Part shown: piece after piece, positions 1 through 4,971 of the stretch | Layout of the letters: every line of letters begins with the position of its first letter | How positions within the stretch are numbered: position 1 is the stretch's first letter | NCBI GenBank assembly: GCA_024742655.1 | Contig: JANSYB010000186.1 | Location: 1 to 5,675, forward strand | From: Paracoccaceae bacterium | Lineage (GTDB): Bacteria; Pseudomonadota; Alphaproteobacteria; Rhodobacterales; Rhodobacteraceae | Length of the DNA: 5,675 nucleotides | Direction of reading: 5' to 3' | Position numbers and translations under genes: made by a program | Notes under the pieces: model-generated | What the model saw: only the letters and a program-made list of their open reading frames with translations | What the model was told of the DNA's origin: nothing | Databases searched by the model: none

Positions 1-1
1 G

Positions 2-577
2 CGCCAGCCGATTGAGACCGGGGAGGTCATGGTCGCGCGCGCCAACGCGCATGTGAAATATCCCTGCCGGTTCATGCTGGTGGCCGCGGCCAACCCGTGC
101 AAATGCGGCTACCTGTCGGACCCCGCGCGCGCCTGCGCCCGGGTTCCCCAATGCGGCGAGGATTACATGGGGCGTATTTCCGGCCCCCTGATGGACCGGT
201 TCGATCTGCGCATCGAGGTGCCCCCGGTGGCCTTTTCCGATCTTGATCTGCCGGCCACGGGCGACAGCTCTGCCCTGGTGGCCGAACGGGTCGCAACCGC
301 ACGGGCGGTGCAACAGGCGCGCTATGCCGAAAGGCCGGGCATGCGCCTGAATGCCGATGCCGAAGGCGAGGCCCTCGAAGAGGTCGCCACCCCGGATGCC
401 GAGGGGCGCGCGCTGATCAACAGCGTGGCCGAGCGGTTCGGTCTGTCGGCGCGCGGCTATCACCGGGTGCTGCGCGTGGCACGCACCATCGCTGATCTGG
501 ACGGCGCCAAAGAGTTGCGCCGCCCGCACGTGGCCGAGGCGGTCAGCTACCGCCTGTCGGCGGCGAAAGAGACCTGA
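2..577 (+). CDS. comM: ComM/YifB-type Mg-chelatase-like AAA+ ATPase, C-terminal part (5' truncated by window)
   Basis: This is the last 191 residues of a ComM/YifB protein, read in frame from base 2; the start lies outside the window. Family knowledge: ComM is a hexameric AAA+ helicase that promotes branch migration during natural transformation. Full proteins are about 500 residues, so roughly the final 40% is present. Visible signatures, counted from base 2: the insert and sensor region 'RQPIETGEVMVARA' (1-14), the beta strand 'RFMLVAAANPCKCGY' (23-37) with Cys33/Cys35 and further Cys45/Cys51 (a possible metal-binding cluster), and 'RISGPLMDRFDLRIEVP' (58-74) with the arginine-finger region. 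The C-terminal Mg-chelatase-like helical domain includes 'GLSARGYHRVLRVARTIADL' (147-166), which carries the sensor-2 type arginines, and 'HVAEAVSYR' (176-184). The ATG at 29 is internal, not the start. The 3' end overlaps the convergent hydrolase gene by 35 bp. The fragment shows no frameshift. Confidence 0.95.
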   Translation, partial: RQPIETGEVMVARANAHVKYPCRFMLVAAANPCKCGYLSDPARACARVPQCGEDYMGRISGPLMDRFDLRIEVPPVAFSDLDLPATGDSSALVAERVATARAVQQARYAERPGMRLNADAEGEALEEVATPDAEGRALINSVAERFGLSARGYHRVLRVARTIADLDGAKELRRPHVAEAVSYRLSAAKET

Positions 578-1454
578 TCCAGCCCGCGATATCGCGCAGC
601 GTTGCGCGCGCCTCGGGCAGCAGGGTCTGGAAGAGCGGCCAGACATGCGGCAGATCATGTTCGATCACCTCCGTCACCGCGACACCCTGCGCGCGCAACG
701 CTTCGGCCATGCGCCGCGCGTCGTCCAGCAGGATTTCGGTATCGCCCGCGCAGAGCCAGACCGGCGGCGCCCCAGCGAAAGAGGCCCATAACGGCGAGGC
801 GCGCGGATCTTCGGGCTCCCCGCCCTGCAGGTACATCTGCACCAGCTCGTCGGTGCGCGCGGCCGGCAGTATGACCTCGCGGTCTGCATTCCGCGCCACG
901 CTTGCCCCCGAAAAGGTCAGGTCCGTCAGCGGCGAGAGGGCAAAGCAGCCCAAAGGCGGCACCAGCCCAAGGCGCTGGATGTCAGCCAAGAGCGCAAGGG
1001 CAATGCCCCCACCCGCACTGTCCCCGCCAAGGATCACCCCGCCGGGCCGGTCCATCACCGCCCGGTAGACGGTCAGCGCATCCTCGATGGCCGCCGGAAA
1101 CGGATGCTCGGGCGCCTTGCGGTAATCCGGCAGGCAGGCGGGCAGGCCGCTATAGGACGACAGCCGCGCCAGCATCGCCCGATGCGTCGCAGGAGAGCCG
1201 AAGATATATCCGCCGCCGTGAAAGTAGAGGATCAGCGGCCCGTCGCTCTCGGTCACGTTCCGCGCCATGGCCCATGTCACCGGCACCCCGGCCACATCGC
1301 CACGCACATAGCCCGTGCCACGCGGCGGATGGAAGAAGATCCGCGCCTTGGCCTCGAACGGTTTGCGCAGCGCGTCGGGCGTTTTCGCGCGGATCATGTG
1401 CGGCTTTTCGGTCAGCCGGAGGTAGAGGTTCAGTGGCCGCCGGATCAGGCTCAC
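543..1454 (-). CDS. Alpha/beta hydrolase of the hormone-sensitive-lipase (HSL, family IV) type, probable esterase
   Basis: A 303-residue cytoplasmic enzyme with no signal peptide. Family IV/HSL esterases hydrolyse short-chain carboxyl esters. Seen here: the oxyanion-hole motif HGGG (79-82) within '[12 protein letters not shown]', '[16 protein letters not shown]' (110-125), and the nucleophile elbow GDSAGG (144-149), giving Ser146. The likely catalytic His270 lies in 'EHDLPHVW' (265-272). The usual DPLxDEG acid motif is replaced by '[10 protein letters not shown]' (237-246), so the acid is Glu240 or a nearby Asp such as Asp244. The start is GTG at 1454, overlapping the gshB stop as GTGA. A GAGG lies 10 nt upstream, and this start gives the N-terminal cap usual for the family; an ATG at residue 20 is the alternative. 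It is probably the last gene of the rsmI-yraN-gshB operon and translationally coupled to gshB. The natural substrate cannot be told from sequence. Confidence 0.93.
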   Translation of the reverse strand: MSLIRRPLNLYLRLTEKPHMIRAKTPDALRKPFEAKARIFFHPPRGTGYVRGDVAGVPVTWAMARNVTESDGPLILYFHGGGYIFGSPATHRAMLARLSSYSGLPACLPDYRKAPEHPFPAAIEDALTVYRAVMDRPGGVILGGDSAGGGIALALLADIQRLGLVPPLGCFALSPLTDLTFSGASVARNADREVILPAARTDELVQMYLQGGEPEDPRASPLWASFAGAPPVWLCAGDTEILLDDARRMAEALRAQGVAVTEVIEHDLPHVWPLFQTLLPEARATLRDIAGWIRSLSPPTGGS

Positions 1455-2386
1455 GCCCGGCGCGCCTCGATCGCATCCCAGATCAGCGCCGCGGCATTGG
1501 TGCCGTCGAACCGCTCAAGCTCCTGCAACCCGGTGGGCGAGGTCACGTTGATTTCCGTAAGGTAAGTGCCGATCACGTCGATACCGACGAAAATCTGACC
1601 CTTCTCGCGCAGGAGCGGGCCGATCGTGGCACAGATTTCGCGGTCACGCTCAGACAGATCGATCTTCTCGGGGCGCCCGCCCACATGCATGTTGGAGCGC
1701 GTCTCGCCCGCACCGGGAATGCGATTGATTGCGCCCACCGGCTCTCCATCCACGAGGATCACGCGCTTGTCGCCCTCCTTGATCTCGGGCAGGTATTTCT
1801 GAACGATCAGGGGCTCGCGACTGAACCCGGTGAAGAGTTCATGCAGGCTGGCAAGGTTGCGATCGTCCTGGGGCAGGTGGAACACGCCGGCGCCACCGTT
1901 GCCGTAAAGCGGTTTCAGGATCACGTCGCCATGTTCGGCGCGAAACGCCTTGATCGTGTCGAGATCGCGGGCAATGGCCGTCGGCGGCATCAGGTCCGGA
2001 AAATCGAGGATCAGCAGTTTCTCGGGATAATTGCGCACCCAGAACGGATCGTTCACCACCAGGGTGTCCGGCGTCAGCCGCTGCAACAGGTGCGTCGTGG
2101 TGATGTAGAACATGTCGAACGGCGGATCCTGCCGCAGCCAGACCACGTCGAACTCCGACAGGTCCACGCGTGTTTCCTCTCCAAGGGTGAAGTGGTCGCC
2201 CTGCACCCGCTGCACCTGCAAGGGCCAGCCCCGCGCCGTGACCCGGCCCTGGTCATAGGCCAGCTTGTCCGGGGTGTAATAGAACAGCTCATGCCCCCGC
2301 GCCTGCGCCTCGAGCGCGATGCGAAACGTGCTGTCGCCGTTGATGTCGATCGGTCCGATCGGATCCATCTGAAACGCAACTTTCAT
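1451..2386 (-). CDS. gshB: Glutathione synthetase
   Basis: This cytoplasmic ATP-grasp enzyme joins gamma-glutamylcysteine and glycine using ATP, the last step of glutathione synthesis. At 311 residues it is close to E. coli GshB (about 315). The N-terminal GSH-synthase domain has '[14 protein letters not shown]' (7-20), '[13 protein letters not shown]' (83-95) and '[14 protein letters not shown]' (111-124). The ATP-grasp domain has '[14 protein letters not shown]' (156-169), '[15 protein letters not shown]' (196-210), the substrate loop 'SNMHVGG' (231-237), and the metal/ATP site '[19 protein letters not shown]' (268-286), with Glu278 and Asn280. All expected motifs are intact. The ATG start is preceded by GGGGGAG four bases upstream. 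It lies 59 bp after yraN and overlaps the downstream hydrolase by 4 bp (GTGA). I see no gshA in the window. Confidence 0.98.
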   Translation of the reverse strand: MKVAFQMDPIGPIDINGDSTFRIALEAQARGHELFYYTPDKLAYDQGRVTARGWPLQVQRVQGDHFTLGEETRVDLSEFDVVWLRQDPPFDMFYITTTHLLQRLTPDTLVVNDPFWVRNYPEKLLILDFPDLMPPTAIARDLDTIKAFRAEHGDVILKPLYGNGGAGVFHLPQDDRNLASLHELFTGFSREPLIVQKYLPEIKEGDKRVILVDGEPVGAINRIPGAGETRSNMHVGGRPEKIDLSERDREICATIGPLLREKGQIFVGIDVIGTYLTEINVTSPTGLQELERFDGTNAAALIWDAIEARRA

Positions 2387-2390
2387 GGGG

Positions 2391-2397
2391 CTCCCCC
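2391..2397 (-). promoter_or_regulatory. Probable Shine-Dalgarno of gshB
   Basis: On the minus strand the sequence GGGGGAG lies four bases before the gshB ATG (2386-2384). The spacing is short but usable. It supports the ATG as the start and gshB being translated independently of yraN, whose stop is 59 bp upstream. The rest of that spacer (2398-2445) shows only a weak 5-bp palindrome, CATGG-G-CCATG, and no T-tract terminator, so transcription likely continues from yraN into gshB. Confidence 0.5.
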
Positions 2398-2445
2398 GTG
2401 GTCATGTCCTGCCCTTTCATGGGCCATGGACGCGCGGGGTGCAAT

Positions 2446-2820
2446 TCAGAAATGGCCGAACGCGTTCTCGGCGATACGCACCTCGCCGCGTCCATCGACC
2501 ATCGCCAGATCGAACCGCAGCTCGGTCAACTGCCCGTTCGGCAAACGGGCCAGATATTCCGACGCGGCGGCATGGATGCGTCGCATCTGCGCCGGGCGCA
2601 GCCGCGCGGCGGCCTCCTCGAACGACCCGGCTTTCTTGACCTCGCAGAACACGATGACCCCCTGATCGGCAAAGATCAGGTCAATCTCGCCACCCTGCCC
2701 GCGCCAGCGCGTATCAAGCAGCTTTGCCCCACGATCCAGATATGTCCCGGTCACGGCGGCCTCCGCCGCCTCCCCGGACAGATGGGATCGCAGACCGCGA
2801 TCCGCCCTGGCATCCGCCAT
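2446..2820 (-). CDS. yraN: YraN/UPF0102 family predicted nuclease-fold protein
   Basis: A small soluble protein of 124 residues, the usual size for UPF0102. The family has a predicted restriction-endonuclease-like (PD-(D/E)xK) fold; its biochemical role is not firmly established. Seen: the N-terminal helix 'GEAAEAAVTGTYLDRGAKLL' (16-35), matching the family's G-E-x-x-A pattern, then 'GGEIDLIF' (43-50) with Glu45 and Asp47, and 'VIVFCEVKKA' (55-64) with Glu60 and Lys62 as the ExK part. The conserved core acidic and lysine residues are therefore present. Start choice: a GTG at 2823 and an ATG at 2820 are adjacent (GTGATG). AAGGGG at 2831-2826 lies 5 nt before the ATG but only 2 nt before the GTG, so I take the ATG. 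The rsmI stop (TGA, 2822-2820) overlaps this ATG by one base, implying coupling to rsmI. Confidence 0.92.
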   Translation of the reverse strand: MADARADRGLRSHLSGEAAEAAVTGTYLDRGAKLLDTRWRGQGGEIDLIFADQGVIVFCEVKKAGSFEEAAARLRPAQMRRIHAAASEYLARLPNGQLTELRFDLAMVDGRGEVRIAENAFGHF

Positions 2821-3683
2821 CACGTCCCCTTCGACAGTTCCAGCGCCCGCTGGTAGACCTGACGCCGCTTCAGCCCCGTGTGCTCGGCCACCCGGTCGGC
2901 GGCGTCCCGGACGGAGCCCTCCTGCAACGCCTCTTGCAGAAGACTGTCTAGGTCATCATCGCTAACGACAGGTGAATCGCCGCCCTTTTCCACCAGCACG
3001 ACGATCTCGCCCTTTAAAGGGCGCTCTGCCGTGATGTCCGCCAGCTCGTCGAGCGAGCCGCGCAGAACCTCCTCGAACTTCTTGGTCAGTTCCCGGCAGA
3101 CCGCGGCGCGTCGCCCGCCGCCCAGAACCTGCGCCGCATCCCGCAGCATGGCGGCGACGCGCTTGGGCGATTCGTAGAACACCAGCGTGCCGGGCACGCC
3201 GGACAGCTCCTTGAGCGCGGATTTCCGCTTGGACGTCGACGGGGGCAGGAAGCCCGCGAAAAAGAACCGGTCGGTCGGAAGGCCGGACACGGTCAGCGCC
3301 GTGATGACCGCCGACGCGCCGGGCGCAGAGACCAGCGCGTGCCCCGCCTCGACCGCCGCGCGGGCCAGATCGAACCCGGGGTCTGCCACCATGGGCGTGC
3401 CGGCCTCGGACGCATAAACCACTGATTTTCCGTCTGCCAGCGCGGCCAGAAGCCGGGGCCGCATCCGCGCCCCGTTATGATCGTGATAGGCGACCAGAGG
3501 CCTGTCGCGCAGGGCGATCCCGTGAATGTCCATCAAGCGCCGCAAGCTGCGTGTGTCTTCGGCGGCAATCACATCCGCCGACCCCAGAATATCCAGCGCG
3601 CGCAGCGAAATATCGCGCGCGGCGCCAATCGGCGTGGCCACAAGGTAAAGACCCGCCGCCAGTTTTGCATTGTCCGGATTCAT
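2820..3683 (-). CDS. rsmI: 16S rRNA (cytidine(1402)-2'-O)-methyltransferase RsmI
   Basis: RsmI uses S-adenosylmethionine to 2'-O-methylate C1402 of 16S rRNA in the ribosomal decoding centre. The 287-residue length matches the family. Seen: 'GLYLVATPIGAARDISLRAL' (11-30), 'IAAEDTR' (39-45), 'YHDHN' (66-70), 'ASEAGTPMVADPG' (91-103), 'APGASAVITALTVSGLP' (120-136), 'FFFAGFLP' (140-147), 'YESPKR' (170-175), 'CRELTKKFEEV' (196-206) and 'KGEIVVLVE' (224-232). These are the tetrapyrrole-methylase-fold landmarks in order. A C-terminal helical tail (about 242-287, 'VRDAADRVAEHTGLKRRQVYQRAL') resembles the small helix-turn-helix-like domain found in many RsmI proteins. Variations from E. coli are IGAARD for IGNLxD and SEAGTP for SDAGTP; I recall these as common in rhodobacterial homologues, so they look lineage-specific. 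ATG start at 3683; GAGAGG lies 11 nt upstream. It heads the minus-strand operon. Confidence 0.97.
   Translation of the reverse strand: MNPDNAKLAAGLYLVATPIGAARDISLRALDILGSADVIAAEDTRSLRRLMDIHGIALRDRPLVAYHDHNGARMRPRLLAALADGKSVVYASEAGTPMVADPGFDLARAAVEAGHALVSAPGASAVITALTVSGLPTDRFFFAGFLPPSTSKRKSALKELSGVPGTLVFYESPKRVAAMLRDAAQVLGGGRRAAVCRELTKKFEEVLRGSLDELADITAERPLKGEIVVLVEKGGDSPVVSDDDLDSLLQEALQEGSVRDAADRVAEHTGLKRRQVYQRALELSKGT
2826..2831 (-). promoter_or_regulatory. Shine-Dalgarno of yraN, inside the 3' end of rsmI
   Basis: The minus-strand hexamer AAGGGG is 5 nt upstream of the ATG at 2820 and 2 nt upstream of the competing GTG at 2823. It lies within the last codons of rsmI, as expected for translationally coupled genes, and it decides the start in favour of the ATG. 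Confidence 0.55.
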
Positions 3684-3709
3684 CTCTGGACCCGCCTCTC
3701 TGGACGTTT

Positions 3710-3715
3710 ATTATC
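3710..3715 (-). promoter_or_regulatory. Candidate -10 element for the rsmI operon
   Basis: GATAAT on the minus strand differs from TATAAT at one position and sits in the divergent spacer, 26 bp upstream of the rsmI start. A recognisable -35 is missing, so this is only a candidate promoter core. Confidence 0.3.
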
Positions 3716-3726
3716 GCCACGACTGC

Positions 3727-3746
3727 GTGCGGTGGGTTATCCGCAC
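3727..3746. repeat. Short inverted repeat in the divergent spacer (possible operator or 5'-UTR hairpin)
   Basis: The arms GTGCGG (3727-3732) and CCGCAC (3741-3746) are perfectly complementary around the 8-nt loop TGGGTTAT. The repeat ends 25 bp before the LpoA-like ATG and overlaps the expected -35 zone of the opposing rsmI promoter. There is no T-tract, so it is not a terminator. A 6-bp stem can arise by chance in GC-rich DNA. Confidence 0.3.
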
Positions 3747-3753
3747 CGGAACC

Positions 3754-3760
3754 AAGGGAG
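3754..3760 (+). promoter_or_regulatory. Probable Shine-Dalgarno of the LpoA-like gene
   Basis: AAGGGAG precedes the ATG at 3772 by 11 nt. It overlaps the competing in-frame GTG at 3760 and so cannot serve it, which favours the ATG even though the spacing is long. Confidence 0.45.
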
Positions 3761-3771
3761 TGACCGTACCG

Positions 3772-4953
3772 ATGTTTGCCGTTTTTGCCGTTCTGCGCAA
3801 GCCACTGAAACTGCTTGCTGTGTTTATGTCTTTCGTGGCGCTTGCCGCGTGCCAGACCGCGCTGCCGGGCAGCGGAACCGGTGGTCAGGGGATCAATCCG
3901 GGGGCACCGGTCCCCGTGGCCCTTCTGGTGCCGCATGGCTCGGCCAGCCCGAATGAACAGAAACTGGCCCGCGATCTCGAAAGCGCGGCCCGTCTTGCGG
4001 CGGCGGATCTGGGCGGGGTGCGGATCGACCTGCGCGTTTATGGCACCGCCGGCAACGCCGCGCAGGCGCAGACGGCGGCACTGAACGCGGTGGCGGACGG
4101 CGCGCGCATCATCGTGGGCCCGCTGCATGCCGAATCGGCCAATGCCGTGGCCGTCGCCATGGCCCCCAAGAACGTGAACGTGCTGGCCTTTTCGAACAAC
4201 CCCACCATTGCGGGCGGCAACCTGTTCATTCTTGGCCAGACCTTTCAGAACACCGCCAACCGTCTGACGAGTTTTGCCGTCAGCCAGGGCAAAAAGCGCA
4301 TTTTGACGGTCTATTCCGACAACCTTGCCGGCCAGCTCGGCAAACAGGCCATCGAACAATCCATCGCCGCCAACGGGGCCATGCCCGCGGGCAGCGTCGG
4401 GTATGAATTTTCTCAGCAGGGCGTCGTGTCCGCCATCCCGGCGATCAAGACCGCCGCCGCCACCAACAGCGCCGATGCGGTCTTCCTGACGGCGAATGCC
4501 GCGGGCGCGCTGCCACTCTTTTCCCAGATGCTGCCGGAGGCCGGGCTTGGCCCGCAGAACATGCAGTATATCGGGCTTGCCCGTTGGGACACACCGCCGC
4601 AAACCCTTGAGCTGCCGGGCGTTCAGAACGGTTGGTTCGCCTTGCCCGACCCACAGCGCGCCGCGCAATTCCGCGGCCGGTTTCAGGCGGCGAACGGGGA
4701 CGCGCCGCATGCGTTGGCCGGATTGTCCTACGACGCCATTGCGGCCATTGGCGCCCTGGCGAAATCGGGCAAGGGCGACGCCCTGACGCGCAATGCACTG
4801 ACGCAATCCGCGGGCTTCCAGGGCGTGACCGGCATTTTCCGCTTTCGCCCCGATGGCACGACCGATCGCGGTCTGGCGGTGGCCTCCATCCGTGACAGGC
4901 AGGTCGTCGTGATCTCCCCGGCGCCGCAGGCCTTCCGCGGCTCGGGCTTCTGA
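3772..4953 (+). CDS. LpoA-like lipoprotein, periplasmic-binding (type I) fold; annotated class: penicillin-binding protein activator
   Basis: A 393-residue lipoprotein. The N-terminus has a basic n-region (Arg9, Lys10, Lys13), a hydrophobic stretch (14-26) and the lipobox LAAC (24-27), giving lipidation at Cys27. Gln28 at +2 is not a retention Asp, so outer-membrane anchoring is likely. After a Gly/Pro/Ser linker (29-45), a type I periplasmic-binding fold begins with 'VPVALLVPHGS' (47-57). It continues with 'ARIIVGPLHAESANAVA' (111-127), 'VNVLAFSNNPTIAGGNLFILG' (135-155), 'LSYDAIAAIGALAKSG' (318-333) and 'GVTGIFRFRPDG' (351-362). E. coli LpoA (about 680 residues) has an N-terminal TPR-like domain plus this fold and activates PBP1a; the TPR half is absent here, so PBP activation is inferred from family and synteny only. 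It could instead bind a small ligand like LivJ-type proteins. ATG 3772 is chosen over the upstream ATG 3670, which overlaps rsmI, and over GTG 3760. Confidence 0.88.
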   Translation: MFAVFAVLRKPLKLLAVFMSFVALAACQTALPGSGTGGQGINPGAPVPVALLVPHGSASPNEQKLARDLESAARLAAADLGGVRIDLRVYGTAGNAAQAQTAALNAVADGARIIVGPLHAESANAVAVAMAPKNVNVLAFSNNPTIAGGNLFILGQTFQNTANRLTSFAVSQGKKRILTVYSDNLAGQLGKQAIEQSIAANGAMPAGSVGYEFSQQGVVSAIPAIKTAAATNSADAVFLTANAAGALPLFSQMLPEAGLGPQNMQYIGLARWDTPPQTLELPGVQNGWFALPDPQRAAQFRGRFQAANGDAPHALAGLSYDAIAAIGALAKSGKGDALTRNALTQSAGFQGVTGIFRFRPDGTTDRGLAVASIRDRQVVVISPAPQAFRGSGF

Positions 4954-4971
4954 TCCGGCGCGCGCGAACGT

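Larger units (their letters stand above)
3684..3771. promoter_or_regulatory. Divergent intergenic region between rsmI and the LpoA-like gene
   Basis: This 88-bp spacer must hold promoters for both the rsmI operon (leftward) and the LpoA-glnD unit (rightward). On the minus strand, GATAAT at 3715-3710 is a good -10-like hexamer about 26 bp from the rsmI ATG, but no TTGACA-like -35 stands at 17 bp (the position reads AACCCA). I see no clear -10/-35 pair for the + strand. A 6-bp inverted repeat with an 8-nt loop lies at 3727-3746. The region is richer in A/T than its flanks around 3707-3714. Confidence 0.45.

Noticed and set aside
29..577. A 182-residue standalone gene starting at the ATG at 29
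   Set aside because: The frame is open to the left edge and the residues before that ATG match ComM (RQPIETGEV), so the ATG is internal to a truncated gene.
2387..2445. Possible terminator or small gene in the 59-bp yraN-gshB spacer
   Set aside because: The only structures are 4-5 bp palindromes without a T-tract, and no open frame with a plausible start fits. It reads as an ordinary intra-operon spacer.
902..2665. A 587-codon + strand open frame antisense to the hydrolase, gshB and yraN
   Set aside because: It lies opposite intact genes. Its N-terminal part is low-complexity Arg/Pro/Ser/Ala-rich and no family is recognisable. It is best explained as a GC-driven shadow.
2820..3683. RsmI substitutions GAARD for GNLxD and SEAGTP for SDAGTP as signs of a changed function
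   Set aside because: From memory, rhodobacterial RsmI proteins share these variants, and all other motifs are intact. They look lineage-specific rather than a new specificity.
3670..3771. N-terminal extension of the LpoA-like gene from the ATG at 3670 or the GTG at 3760
   Set aside because: The 3670 start overlaps the rsmI start and places 34 non-signal residues before an otherwise normal lipoprotein signal peptide. The 3760 GTG overlaps the only Shine-Dalgarno-like sequence. The ATG at 3772 gives a standard 26-residue signal with the lipobox at Cys27.
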